Source: Pontederia crassipes | Lineage: Eukaryota > Streptophyta > Magnoliopsida > Commelinales > Pontederiaceae | Reading direction: 5' to 3' | DNA: 64,000 bases | Assembly (NCBI GenBank): GCA_030549335.1 | Contig: CM060195.1 | Coordinates: forward strand, 32,182,874 to 32,246,873 | Shown: piece by piece, positions 1-12,765 of the stretch | Numbering within the stretch: the stretch's first letter is position 1 | Layout of the letters: every line of letters starts with the position of its first letter | Position numbers and translations under genes: made by a program | Notes under the pieces: generated by a model | The model's database searches: none | Told to the model about the DNA's origin: nothing | Seen by the model: the letters and a program-made list of their open reading frames with translations, nothing else

Positions 1-1201
1 AAATGTCGTACTTTTGCTTCAACTAAATCCATGTCTCTTCGAAATTTTGGACATCTAATGATTCATATATCCATTTATCGAACTCCTTTTTAAAATTATC
101 TTGTGCATACAAGTCTTGAAGATGAGACATGGAATTCCTCCGAATATGCCAAATACAAAATCTACGTCGTGTATTAGGAAATACTTTGTGAATAGAATTA
201 CTCATTGCAATGTCTTGATCGGTGATAATAGCCACCGGATGCTTTGCACACATGCATCTAAGGAATGTTTCAAATAAACAAACAAAAGTTTTTTCTGTCT
301 CCTCAGCTAATAACGCACATCCAAACAATGTCGATTGTCTATGATGATTTACTCTTGTAAAATGTGCAAATGGCATGCGAAATTTGTTAGTTCTGTAAGT
401 TGTGTCAAAAATAACAACATCACCAAAAGTCATATAAGAATCTCTTACACTAGAGTCAACCCAGAAGAAACTTCTTGCAGTGTAACTTCCATCCAATTCC
501 CAACTAGAAAAGAATGCCTCTTCTTCCTCAGACTTCTTTTGAAAGTATGAAATGACATTCATGCATTCTCTATCCATATTGTTTTGTCTTGCCTCTTTCA
601 AATGGTCCTTACAATTTTGTGCTGTGACAGATGAATCACCGCAAAAGTTTAGAACCTTAACTATTGCTGATGGACCAAACCCGTGTTGATGTAATCTTTC
701 CATGTCTGTCTTTGAAGAAGACGACAATGATTAGTGAGAATGCAACATTCGAACTTTCGATGGAGTAGCTAAAGAATGTGTATGCTCTTCAACAAATGAT
801 TTCACCTCCCACTTAGCATCATTATTTAATCCAACTATCAAATGTGCTTTTCAACCTTCTCTAACATCGCTTTTTCTCTTCACCTCTCTTCCTATGTTTC
901 GTTTGTCATTGAGATCCTTATAGCCCTGCTTCGAACAAACAAGTCTTTTCTTATGACTTGGTTTCGGATAATCCTTACGTACTGAGAAACCTGCTATTTT
1001 TGCATAAAGATTGTAGTAATCATATGCATCATTCTCTATATCAAAAGTCATTTCGATACATGGTTTATTAATTTGATATGACTTTTGTTGCACTTCCCCG
1101 TCAGTATGCATAGCTTCAGCATTAAGCATCTCTTTATTCACAGTTCCAAATTCTTCGATGTCTTCATATTCAACATCCTCATTCATTGCACTTGCATCCA
1201 T
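1..1201 (-). pseudogene. FAR1-related / MULE-transposase-like pseudogene (3' part outside window)
   Basis: FAR1/FHY3-family proteins are plant transcription factors derived from Mutator-like transposases. Reading the minus strand from the ATG at 1201, an acidic N-terminus leads into the FAR1 DNA-binding domain (PCIEMTF, DAYDYYNLYA, GFSVRK, VCSKQGYK, then WEVKSF and EEHTHSL further on). Next comes the MULE transposase core with FGDVVIFDTTY (first acidic residue), FGCALLAEET, AIITDQD (second acidic residue) and RFCIWHI. The frame never shifts but is cut by three stops. A TGA at 851-853 sits where the zinc-chelating Cys of the FAR1 finger is expected, a TAA lies near 730, and a TAG at 23-25 follows ETWI, after which LKQKYDI continues in frame. 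No introns are visible. The third catalytic residue and the SWIM finger would lie beyond the window edge. I call it a decayed FRS gene or a MULE relic; the sequence does not separate these. Confidence 0.85.
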
Positions 1202-1543
1202 ATCTAACTATTAACTATCTTTGAAATCAATTGTTTCATACATTCAACAATATAAATGAATAATGAAAAGAACTGAAGGCAAACATATCAATTTAAAAAA
1301 GCTAACGCGAGGACAATAGAGTTAACACATCCTTTCAAGTTGCATCACATTTATACACTAACCACAACTCCAGAGTGCTGGACAACACAAGGTCAATGAA
1401 GATAAGAATTTTATGCAAAGTTGACCGATTATAAAGAAAGATGTTGATTGGTCAAGATTAAATTTACCAAAAGCAGCGGCGGCAAGGGCCTCAGCCGCAG
1501 GAGCAATTCAGCGGGCCGCCCGCAAAGTGAACCGCAAAGTCGC

Positions 1544-1765
1544 CGCCGGTGTAGGAGTCACCGCCCTCGCTTGGTCGCCCCTCTCAATCGCTGCTCGTCC
1601 TGTGGAAGTTGTCGCCGGTGTGGGAGTCACCGCCCTCGCTTGGTCGCCCCTCTCAATCGTTGCTCTCCCTATGGAAGTCGTCGCCGGTGTGGGAGTCACC
1701 GCCCTCGCTTGGTCGCCTCTCTCAGTCGACGGTGTGGGAGACGCCTGTTTCAGTCGCCGGTGTGG
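1544..1765. repeat. 69-bp GC-rich minisatellite, about three full units plus partial units
   Basis: The unit beginning CGCCGGTGTGGGAGTCACCG recurs at 1544, 1613 and 1682, an exact 69-bp spacing. Partial units then follow (GGTGTGGGAGACG twice up to about 1770). Because 69 is a multiple of three, every frame stays open and a 23-residue repeat appears in translation. No domain is recognisable and I do not call a gene here. Confidence 0.85.
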
Positions 1766-1860
1766 GAGACGTTCGACCCCTAACCTTAGGGTTATTAGAT
1801 CAAGTTCATGTGTGCACCAGACTGATTTCTATCGGACGGCTGAAGTACTGGATTAAAAAA

Positions 1861-4094
1861 AAGAAGAATTACACGCGTTAGATCGAGATCGTGTGGTCCA
1901 AATGATTGCTAATCAGGCTGCTTAGCATTTGTGCCAAGCAGGGCCTCTTTACCCATTACAAAATATTAAAATAATAATTATTTTTTTTAAAATAAAAAAG
2001 AGGAGGAGATGTTGCCCCCTCAACCTTCCACCTCCTCCCTGGCGACACACAAAGGGGCACCACCTCCTCCCCGGTGAGGCCGCCAGAGGTTGAGGGGGAG
2101 GGATAGGGATTGGCAATATTTTTCGCCCCTGGATCACTCCAGGAATCAGGGCAGGGCTCCTATTCTCAAAATTATTATAAATTTTTAAAATTTAATATTT
2201 ATCTAATAATTTTATTTAAAAAAAAAACAAGTACCATATGTAATTTTTAATATTATATTATACTCATTTTAATTAATCATATTTCAATATTTTAATATAC
2301 ATTACCAATTACTTTATTAGTTTTAAAATAATAATTTTACTATATTTATAATTATTAATTATTTTATAAATAAAATACTGGGGTTCGGATCTCCGTGGGG
2401 ATGGGGGCGAGGACAAAATTAGCCCCACCCCGGAGATTGGGGTCGAGTTTGGAGGCGGGGACAAGATGACGGGGTCGGGGTGGGGGCAATATCCCTAGCC
2501 CCGATCAAGGGCGGATGCCACCCCTAGGAGGGGGCGACGCTTCCTCCTCTTTTTTAAAAAAATTAATTATTATATTATTATTTATACTTATTTTATTTTT
2601 TAATAACTTGTCATGTAAGCAAAGTAATCTATAAATCGTCTATATTTGATGAAAAGGATAGTTGTTAAAAGAAGTTAATAATTGAAAAATAGTCTAATTA
2701 TAAAATAAAGTTGAAGAATATAGTTGGGAATGCAAATAAAATTGGAGGGTATTTAGTAAAAATTTATCGTATATACATTTAAAGATTATTTGAGTCTTTT
2801 AATTATGACAATATTTTTTTCATTTTATTATCAAATAGTGCACAACTTATTGTTATTGTTTATTCATTTATCCAAGCACATAATTGTTTATCTTTTAAAA
2901 TTAGCTTCATCACTAAAAATGAGTATTCGCAGTATAATTTATTACTTTTCAGAATTACAAAGGAACAAGTTAAGCTGTGTGACAATTCGTGTACAAAGTA
3001 AACCAAGGGAAGGGCATGCATGCAATTTCTTCTATTAACGTATACTTTTGGGCATCCCCAACAAAGGATGAAGTGGACCGATTAGTTTCGAGTTCAAGTT
3101 TTTATTAATGCAAAAAGTTTTTATTGAAAATTTCGATGAGGTTCAATCTGTGGACCGACACTCCTTTCGGAAGAAAAATATTGTATATATGCAAAGAAAA
3201 AATATATATAATACGATTTTTTTTTTTTTTTTTGCCAATGAGAGTAACGGAGCCGGCCCTCAAACTTAGGAGGGGTCAATGTCGTATTATATTTTAACTT
3301 TTTCTTATATTATGCATGTATAAATATATAGAGGGATGAAAATTTTGGATGGGAGGCCACCCAATGTTGGGAAAGAAGCGTCGATCGTCTCATCCAGGTG
3401 ATGTAAATTTGGAGTCCCCACCAGATGAGCGAAAGTGGCACCACCATGGAAACACACTGCTTGCCCCATTTCTTGGACCTTGAACGATCAGAAGAAGAGA
3501 GGCGTGGTCATCGCCATGGCGTGCCTGCAACCATCCTACAGAAGAGAACAGTTGTTTTGTGGCTTTTGTGGCCTCAATGGGCTGGATACTTTTTTTGAGT
3601 TTGAATGACTTTTTTATGGTGCAGTCTTACTTCTCGCCCATGTCAAATTCCTAAAGTTGGGATGGGGGACCAAAACCTATTTGGGGGGAGTGAAACCAGG
3701 AATGCAATCTGAGTGGATTTCCTTTCATGTGTGAATATGACCAATGGAGAAGGAGGAGGAGGAGGAGCAGAAGAAGAAGAAGAAGAAGAATAAGAATGCA
3801 TTGGCTAAAATTCAACAAACATTATCATAAAATACTAATATTCTACAAGTAAGCTCATTTTTTCCTTAAAAGGGGATAGAAGGCCGCTTAAAATACTAAT
3901 ATTTGAATGGTTACAAGGATGAATATGGATAAGAAAATGTCATAACATCAAATTTTGGCTGGAGAAAATTTTACAAACAAAATCAGCTTATTTGGTGAAT
4001 TATGATTCGACCAATGTTACGTCAGGTCCAGTTGGTGGTCAGGACCGACCAATTACAAGACCTGATATGGGTTGAAAACTCAACCTTTTTATTT
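1861..4094. other. AT-rich intergenic DNA with a G-rich patch and short GGA/AGA tract
   Basis: No gene is supported. 2380-2550 is unusually G-rich (GGGGATGGGGGCGAGG, GGGGTCGGGGTGGGGGC) inside very AT-rich flanks. 3215-3235 is a poly-T run. 3752-3790 is a short GGA/AGA tract. A G-rich cluster of this kind often marks the end of a transposon, but no matching ends or target duplication were found. Confidence 0.5.
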
Positions 4095-4103
4095 TTAGTT
4101 ATT

Positions 4104-4604
4104 GAGTTATTTCTTTAAACCTCCATAAAATTATTATAATTTCCGTATTTAATCTCAAAGTGTTATTTTATTTTATGATATTTCTAAACTTTATTTTCAC
4201 TTTAGCTCTTCCATCTGATTCTCTCAAATTTTCTGTTAGTTTTATTTTTTTCCGATTTATGAAAAGACTAAAATGTTTTTTAACAAATTGTTCTCTATTT
4301 TAATGTTAAAAATAAAAATAAATCAATATAAAAACTTTTTTCCAATTTATTATATATTAATGCCCAACCAAAGTTTTTATATTTTATATTATCTCTTAAC
4401 ACTAAGAGAGATAAAAGTTTGTGGAAGAGTATTTTAGTCTTTTTTACAAATGGAAGAAAAAAAGTAAAATTAACAGAAAGGTTAAGAGAATAGGATTAAA
4501 GTGAAAATTGTCATAAAGTTAAAAAAAAATTGTAAGATAAGTTCATATCTTGAGGTTACACGCGAAAATCGTGATAGTGTAGTAAAAGTTTGAGAAAATA
4601 ACTC
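4104..4604. mobile_element. Mutator-like MITE with long inverted arms and near-perfect 9-bp TSD
   Basis: The left arm (GAGTTATTTCTTTAAACC onward, including TTCTGTTAGTTTTA and AAAAGACTAAAAT) is complementary over roughly 200 bp to the right arm, which ends GAGAAAATAACTC. The arms meet near 4350. The flanks are TTAGTTATT at 4095-4103 and TTATTTATT at 4605-4613, matching in 8 of 9 positions. A 9-bp duplication with long terminal inverted repeats is the Mutator-superfamily signature. It encodes nothing. Its ends resemble the single-ended fragments at 12565-12760 and 27130-27432. Confidence 0.75.
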
Positions 4605-4613
4605 TTATTTATT

Positions 4614-5984
4614 TTAGAGGTTTTATGTAATTAAAGCTTTAAAATATATGAATATAAAGCTCTTGAAATATAGCAAAATATTTTTTAAAAATAAAAGATT
4701 ATATTCATGTTCTAAAATAAAATGATAAATATATTTTTATATTAAAAAATTAAAAATGAAAATAAAATGATCATTAGGTAACTCCAATCACTCGGCAAAG
4801 TCAGGTCAAACCGATTTTCAAGCCTAGAAGTCATTTAACCCAAGACTAAAGTTTGATTGGGTTCCATTGGGTTTGGGATGGGGTCCTAACTTTGTGAGCA
4901 TTCCAGCTAACAACAACCCATGGGGAATAAGATAATTAGGATATGCAGTTTTGTTTGTTTAAGAAAAAAAGAGCAAGTTTTAAAATCATGGGCATCACAA
5001 AATACTCAGGATCATATTGCCAACAACCCATAACACAAGAAATAATTCCTGTCCATGTTCATGTTGCAAGCTTTCTGTTTTCTTTTTGACTAAATATTGA
5101 CCCAATCACATTCCACTTTGAACGAGTCAAAGGTGATCATTGAGTCGCCAATGATTCTAAGTTCTTAGTGGGATGTTATTCACAGTTTCACACACGAACG
5201 CAAAACAAAGTTAGCACTTTTTCTGTAAGATTTCGATGGGGAGATGCATTTCAGACCACATCATTTCAGGAAAAAAAATATATTTTCAGTAATAAAGTTA
5301 ATGCAGCTCAGCAGCTGGAACATTTCAGACACAAAAAATAATTGGTACTACTTCCAAGCTTGCTGGAACATCCGAATATTGTTCCAGAAATATTTGGATT
5401 CAATTTCATGTTCCAGAAACTTTTACTGTTGATTTCTGTAACGAGGAAATTTCATATGCGATTTGTGTTGAATGCTCTCGTATCTCCAAAGGTGCTCTCG
5501 CATCGCCAGCCAATCGTTGAAGCGTCCAAGTCTTGAACACACGAGTTCACGTCAATCCAATGTCAGACGAAATGGAAGACGGCAACATTTCCTTCTTGTC
5601 ATATCAAGATGCAAAGCTGCTTCTTTTTTTTTTTCTTTTTACTGTGCAAACATTTTGTTTTCTTGTTCTTCGGCCATGATGCCATTATTATCATCTGGTT
5701 AAGACTCAAAGTTGGGCTTGGAATCTTCCATTCTCTCCAGACTAATTCCAAAAAGTATGATGTCTACTAACAGAATATTTAATGGAGAAGCAGCACCAAC
5801 AGTTTCTTGGCCTACTCTACTTTGGTTCATTTTGCCAAAATGATCAGAAAATGTACAGAAGGAACGAATTGATTCAACAAGCTAAAACATTTGACTAGTT
5901 CATCTGCTGTTCTAGAGGCAAAAGAAAGACCCAAATGATCATGGCAAATGCTTCGAGAAGGCCTCAGTTAGTAATCAGAATGGA
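4614..5984. other. Intergenic DNA downstream of the tetraspanin gene
   Basis: AT-rich sequence with no supported gene. It must contain the 3' UTR of the minus-strand tetraspanin gene, whose stop lies at 5985-5987. I could not fix a poly(A) signal by eye. Confidence 0.4.
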
Positions 5985-7612
5985 TCACAATCCTCTTCTA
6001 CGATCCCTCAACACGTTGCTTCTCGCGGAGCAGCCAATGAAGAATATGAACAACTGATCCACAGAAAACGGAGAGAACAAGTGAGCAAGAAAATATTTTT
6101 ATGAGCTGAATGTGAAAATAGAAGGCATTGTATCCAAAAATAAAAGCACCGGTGCATCTTAGATTGGTCTAACATCTTCAGGAACCTTCATTCTAGAAAC
6201 CCTGTGGACTTACCAAAACAACAAAGAGGACAACATTAACGATCGCAGCAAGTTTGAACTTTGATTTTACGAATTGGACAACTCCAGCCCTGAAACCAAA
6301 ATTTAAAAAGAAAACGAAACTGAAGGCAAATTCATAGTATGGAGCAAGCATAGACTTTTTAATGACAAGGTGTGGGTTCAAGAACTTGCTTGCAGGAATC
6401 ACAGTCATAACACTTGATGTCTTGTGCATTTTTATAGATTTCACAGTCCTTGTTTTTGCTCACAGAATGATGCCTCAAGTCATAGTAAGAAGCATTTACT
6501 GCAGGATATCCACACCTGAAAATAGAACAGAATGATGCAAAGAAGCTACGGATTTTGATCTGTCCGATAAGATCAATTCTTGATCTATGGCAACAATAGC
6601 TTGTTCATAAAGTATCACAAGGCAAGCATATGATTGAAAAATGCATGCTCCTTAATTACCATCAGTAATAATTATAAAAAAAAGTTGAAAATTACTCGAA
6701 CTCTTAATCGCATTTATCTTTTTCCTTTTATTTCTTCATATTATCTGTGTAGCTATTTCATCAAAATTAAAACAAATTACGATATGAATCCAACCCAAAC
6801 AAGTCTTTTTTGTCGATAAGGACAAATCAGCCTTTTTTTGCTAATGATTTGGCTCACTACCGATACAAAAAGGACAGGAATCTTGATAATCTGTAAAGCA
6901 AGTTACCTTTGGTTGTATGGAACACTTAATTTAAATTGGTTAGTCTATAACACAAGTGAAGAATTAAAATGGCTATGGGAAATAGTTGTTCATGTAAACT
7001 TATTTGGAGGTTTTGGTATTTTCTTTGAGAGATAGGAGATTTGGGTATTTAGAAATTTAAAAAATGGGCGAAAATGTGAAATTTCAGCATATCATTAGCA
7101 ACCATAAAGGAACAGAACAAGTTTCTCTTACACTGATGGTGGTCGGCAGCAACCAGCTACAATGGGACTAAGCTCTGCCAGCTTGTACTCTTTTAGATTC
7201 TGAACAATATTAATAGGTAATCGATAATTAATGTTAGATATCTATGAAAATTGAAAAGAAAAGGCTTTACAAATGATAATATTTTTCAATAAAGCTGATG
7301 AAAGAACTGACCTTGTATTCTTTTGGCAAATTATTGCAATCTTCAGGTTTAACAAGGCAACTTTTTAAGTGTTTCCAGTTTCCAGCATTGTTGAGCTTTC
7401 AGAACCAAACAAAACATGTGCATGATTGCATGGATACAATTCAAGATAAAACAAGAGAAAAAAAAAGGTTGATGATTTTGCCATGTAAAAGCGAGCAGCC
7501 TTACTTGCTTTACGATCCAGGAATTGGAATCCTGAAGATGATACTCCTTGTACCTAAATACAAGTTAATTGCAGAGAATGTTGTTTCTGTTTTTCAAATT
7601 ATCTGAGTTTAG

Positions 7613-7657
<45 letters not shown>

Positions 7658-10623
7658 ATATTTAAATATTTGAAAGTATATCTACAAAATTGTAGGTCTC
7701 CTTGAGGAGATTCCAACCAAACCCACAGAAGAAATCTAGGAATTAAGAGGAGAAACGAGACTATGCAATAAAGTTGACCAGTATAGACAGATTGGAACAG
7801 AGAAAGAGTGAAGGGCCCAAAGAAAGGTCATGGATATGATGCTCAAGCTTCCAAAACTCTTTGTTGAGTTTAACATACAAGCAAAAATGTTTTGCAATGA
7901 AATTTCAGAGGAGTCTGTGATTCCTAAAGATATATCGAAGAGAAGCATATCCAAGTCATATGTAAATCATAATTGAAATGCATTTCACAATATTTATTTG
8001 ACTGCCTTACCTCAGACCAGGTACATCATGGCCTGTTTCCTTGTTTGTTACAATGAACCTACAATCAAAACACAGAATGAATTTTCAACACTACTTTTCA
8101 AGAGAAAAGTAGACATGCATGTTCCAGAAGAGCAGAAGAGTGCATCCACAAGAAATTCAGCATGTTTACCGGCAGCAATTGAATATAATACATGCAAACT
8201 TACAATCAGCATTACACAAAGGAATTATCACCTGATACTTTTTTATGCCTGAAAGAGATGTTTAAGTGAATGCAGACGGGCTGTGATACTCAAAATTGGG
8301 AAAGCAAAACAGAAAGATGTTCTTTAGATAAATTAGAAGCGTTCCATTAAGCATTTGAAGCTGCCCATCGAATTGTTTAATGTATATATAACTGACGAAG
8401 GATGCATTGAGGATCATTCAAGAATTCAAACTGCAATGGCTCAATATCTTATCATATTGCTTGTCTGGAACAACAATAGCTCAATGAAATTCTTGTCATT
8501 CTCGGTTAAATACACAGAAGAAAAGACACTCCATGTTATCTTAATTTGATATTATGGTAGTGTTTGAATAATAGAATGGTAGTTCTTTCGAATTTTACGT
8601 GAATAGTTGAATTGTCAAATTAGTTCGAGGGGTGTGTTTGTATGGAGTGGAGCCTAATAATGAGAAAGTAAAAACTTATTATGATATAAAATAATTGATG
8701 TGATAAAATAATTTTAATGGTTGTTTGAATAAAATATGTGTATTATAAATATAAAATATAATTATGTTAATTAATGGAAATAATATTATAAATTAATTTA
8801 CTTATTAAAAATACTAAAAAATATTATTTAAATATGACCAATATATGTTAATAAATTATATTTAACAAAATATTAAAAAAATTATAAAATAATGAGTAAT
8901 AAATAATATTTAAATTAAGTATTTTATAATAAATATATTATATTTAACAAATAAATTATTTTGATAAAAATGTAATAGAGAGAAAAAAGGAAAACTCGAT
9001 TTAAAAATTGATTTGTAATGTCAAAAAAAAATTTTAAAAAAAACTATAAGCGCCAGTGTGCTCCGGTGGAATGGACTAGCGTCATGTGACCACTCTCACC
9101 TCGAATTTAAGCACCGATTCTATTATACGTCACATCGTTCAACAAAATCGATTGCAATAGTTGTTGGTTCCACCAAATTTCAACGGCCAAACGCTGCCAT
9201 GAGTGACATTCTAGGTGTTAGATTCAAAGATTAATATCAAAAAATGAGTCACCTCACTATAATCTTTTAGAAGCACATAGTCATAGATGTGGTAGATTAA
9301 TTTTAATAGATATTTAAATAAAATTATAAATATAAAATATAATCTATTAATTAATAAAATAAACATATGAATTTAGTTTTTATTAAAAATATAGAATTTA
9401 AATATAATAAATCATTTTTTAATAAATTATATGAAAAAATATTAAAAAATTTTAATGAAAAACAAATGATATTGTATTAATTCTTCATAAAAATATTTTT
9501 TATATAATAAATAAATAATTTTATATAATAAAGTTAAAAAAGAGAAAATGGTAAAGAAATTGTAAAACCAAAAAAATTTCGCATAAAAAGAAAGAAGTAA
9601 AAGGTTGGAACATCGTCATGGAACAAGAGTTAGTTGGTCATCACGTCAAAAACTAGGTGGCATGAAAATGTTTGAAGAATTAGGTGGAATCAGGAGTCTA
9701 GTTCCATCTAATTTCAATCGTCAAACGTCCCCTTAAAGAACTATCCAAAGATAAAGTATGCATTACTCATTCCATGATTATAGAGTAAACAAAGCTATAA
9801 GATGAATAAAAAAATGAGATGCAATCACAAGCTGACATAGCAAAGAAACAATATGTTACTAGGAGTTCTAATAATACATATGAACTTTTAATACTTACAT
9901 GATAACGGTGAGAGCCAAAATCCCCGCCAAAATAAAAAACAACGCAAAAAGATACTGAAATGTCAATGTCAAGGTCTAGCAACTAAAGCCAGGGACAGAT
10001 GAAAAGAATGAAGATGTTAGAAAAAAAAAAAAAGGATACCAGCCACAAAAGTAAGATAACCTTCTTCCACGATCCAACAAATCCAATGAATGATCTGAAA
10101 TTTTATAAAAAAACACACACACAAATACACATGTCAGTATATCTACAGACAATGCAAATGCACTTTTCCAGGATAAAACTTCACGAGAATTTCTTACATT
10201 AGAAGGACCACACCACCAAGGGCCAAGGCAGGGAGCATCAACGACTTTCGGCAATCATCATGTTGTGTGCTCATCCAGATCCCGAAACAGACAAGTGCTG
10301 CCCCTAATATCTTAATCACCAATTTCAAAATGAAATCAACTTTAGGTCAAGATGATCTTTGTCTACATATATAGACATTCCTAAATTTCTTTATTTACAA
10401 TCTAAAATTGAAGTAGAATGAATTTTGCTTGTAAGGTGAAGATCAATCTTTCTTCTTCAATGAAGGCAAAGTCTGTGAGCTTTCACTGCTACATTCATTG
10501 TTCCTTCAAATCATCGTTATACAAAAATACCTTTATATATAGTAGCAATAAGCAAGAAGAGTATATGTTTACCAAGGCTAAGAAGTTGAGCCATCTGATT
10601 ACCCAAACGCTTGAAGATGCCAT
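5985..10623 (-). CDS. TET10: TETRASPANIN-10-like membrane protein, 11 exons, 264 aa
   Basis: Tetraspanins are four-pass membrane proteins that organise membrane microdomains. Exons on the minus strand: 10573-10623, 10198-10310, 10040-10094, 9899-9954, 8011-8058, 7505-7553, 7312-7395, 7132-7199, 6390-6515, 6214-6289, 5985-6053. These give 795 nt with no internal stop. Membrane segments lie at about residues 8-32, 42-62, 67-95 and 223-247. The first loop has GIWMSTQHDDC. The large extracellular loop carries the plant tetraspanin signature GCCRPPS (168-174), then CGYP (176-179) and CYDCDSC (210-216). The pattern and length match the plant TET10 type (about 280 aa) better than TET1-9. Intron 9 has a GC donor. 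Coding intron 4 (8059-9898) is swollen by AT-rich repeats and intron 5 holds a (TA)n tract. The start is the ATG before SSSVWVIRW, matching the family N-terminus. The gene looks intact. Confidence 0.9.
6290..6389 (-). other. GC-AG intron 9 of the tetraspanin gene
   Basis: The upstream exon ends TGCAA and the intron begins GCAAGT. It ends TTTCAG before GGCTGGAG. Only this GC donor keeps the family sequence CDSCKAGV in frame. A GT donor at 6384-6385 would need another acceptor phase. GCAAGT is the usual donor of the minor GC-AG class spliced by the U2 machinery. Confidence 0.75.
7614..7656. repeat. (TA)n microsatellite in tetraspanin intron 5
   Basis: About 20 TA units in the 451-bp intron 7554-8010. 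No effect on the reading frame is expected. Confidence 0.9.
8628..9738. repeat. AT-rich repeat insertion with internal duplication inside tetraspanin intron 4
   Basis: Two diverged direct copies occupy about 8630-9205 and 9285-9738. Both contain an AT-rich stretch with TATAAATATAAAATATAAT and end with a CAAACG box (GGCCAAACGCTGCC and CGTCAAACGTCCCC). The outer ends are weakly inverted (AGGGGTGTGTTTG against CAAACGTCCCCT), suggesting a hAT-like MITE with a tandem internal duplication. No clear target duplication was found. Confidence 0.45.
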
Positions 10624-10649
10624 CTTTCTTCTTCTCTTTTTTTTATCCT

Positions 10650-11035
10650 GATAAGAAAGAATTCAATTCGATGATGCATCATAGGCTATTATTGATGATT
10701 TTCTTTTTCTTTTTTTTCTTTTTTTCCCAAATTTGTGGATAAGTGTGTGAGTTAGAAAAAAGCTAGCGCAAATTTGATTTAGATTCTCTGAATCTATGCC
10801 TATTGTGGGAATCTTTTTTAACTTGATAAGAAAGAATTCAATCCAACGATGCGTCACAATGACCAGAACTTATTATTGTTAATTTTTATTTTATTTTTTT
10901 GCCAAATTTGTGGATAAGTGTCTTAGGTGGAAAGAAGTAGGTGCAAATTTGATTTAGATTCTATGAATCTATGTTTATTGTCAGAATCATAATTGTAAAG
11001 TTCTCCTTTAACCTAATAAGTTAAATTCGATGATG
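10650..11035. repeat. Tandem duplication (about 180-bp unit) upstream of the tetraspanin start
   Basis: The segment beginning GATAAGAAAGAATTCAAT and containing CCAAATTTGTGGATAAGTGT and GCAAATTTGATTTAGATTCT occurs at about 10650 and again at about 10826. A partial third start (AATAAGTTAAATTCGATGATG) is near 11015. The copies differ by substitutions and poly-T length. They begin about 30 bp upstream of the tetraspanin ATG, so they occupy its 5' UTR and promoter. Confidence 0.75.
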
Positions 11036-11255
11036 CGCTGCAATTGCTATTCTTTAATTTAACTTGCAGATTCAAATTAAAATTTAAATCTCATCGCGTC
11101 TGATGGAGAAAGGCGTATTCCACCATATGTGAGAAACTAAAAAACAAAAAAAATATGTTAATGTTACTTTCATCTAAATTCTTAAGAAATAAAAGAAATA
11201 GCAATAAATATTCCAGAAATGATAACTAGGTTTTAAGAAAAATCAAAGCTGGATA

Positions 11256-12080
11256 CTAAGAACTAAATTTTAAACCCAAAGCTATATATTTTTTACTTGT
11301 ATAAATAGCTTTGTAAACCCAGTGCTCTGAGAGGCTTCGCAGCGTGTCGCACGCGATTTGAACCGTGAAGATGAGATCTAATGGCTGAGTGTGTTCGCGC
11401 CATGAATGTCGTCGATATGGGGTCTGTCGGCGTACATCTCGTGAGAAGACGCCGACGCGAGAGGACAACGCACGCACTTACTCCCCACACCGCCACCAAC
11501 CCCCCTTCCCCTTTTCTGTCCTTTCTCTCCATGGCAAAGGAAGAAGCCGCCGGCGGCGTCGTCGTAGTTATGGACAAGAAAATTAAGGTTCCGTAGATCC
11601 CTCCAGGTCTACGCTCAAGAAGGTTCCGACGTCGTTACACCTCCTTTCATCATCGTCGTCCCCCCTCAGCAACCAGTTGGCTCATGTCCCGCCTGCAAGT
11701 ACCCCAGTACCCGATCACGTCGACGACACCCATGCCGCCACGCTCTCTGACGTGGACTGCTTCCTGTACGAGAGCTTCCACACTTTGGGCTCCTGCGGGC
11801 GCTGCGGCGACAACGACGATGCCAGGGGTTCCTCCATCGACTCGCCGCGCTACGACGATGCCAGGGTCCCTTCTTCCGTGTAAACATAGATATATAATAT
11901 TATATATAGAGAGAGAGAGTATTTTAATCACCTTGTGCAGTTCTTTCTCTGGTCAACTAAGAGGAAGGAGACTATGTAGCCGTTCGACGGATGTTGACGA
12001 CGTGAGGTGGAGGACGATCGACCGAGGAAGAGTAGAACTCTGCGAACGTGCTCTGCAATGGTCCAACGACGTCACGGAAT
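11256..12080. other. GC-rich island of unknown nature
   Basis: 11340-11880 is much more GC-rich than its flanks and is open in several frames on both strands. On plus, a frame starting at the ATG of 11531 gives a short peptide rich in Ala, Gly and Val. Another frame, 11677-11883, contains SDVDCFLYESFHTLGSCGRC. None matches a family I know, and the open frames do not join through convincing splice sites. It could be the first exon of a lost gene, a captured fragment, or a real unrecognised gene. Confidence 0.3.
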
Positions 12081-12084
12081 AGGT

Positions 12085-12564
<480 letters not shown>

Positions 12565-12565
<1 letters not shown>

Positions 12566-12765
12566 TTATTATATGGGGTTATTTTCTCTAATCAGAACTA
12601 TCACGATTTTTCACATCTAACCTATGAACTTCATTTTTTGAGTACCTAAACTATCATCATTTTTTTCAATTTGATACTTCCGTTCAATTCCGTCAACTTC
12701 TCGGTTAACTTTAATTTTTTTTATTTGTGAAAGACTATTGTACCCCTACCTCAAGTGTTAGTCAA
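12565..12765 (+). mobile_element. One end of the same long-TIR MITE family as 4104-4604
   Basis: GGGTTATTTTCTCTAATCAG, AACTATCACGATTTTTCACA, GAACTTCATTTTTTG, CAATTCCGTCAA and GTTAACTTTAATTTTT follow in the same order as on the minus strand of 27130-27432. No opposite arm is recognised downstream, so this is a fragment. Confidence 0.6.

Noticed and set aside
1448..1881. Possible repeat protein with 23-residue units
   Set aside because: The repeat length is a multiple of three, so several frames stay open on both strands; no start context, domain or splice structure.
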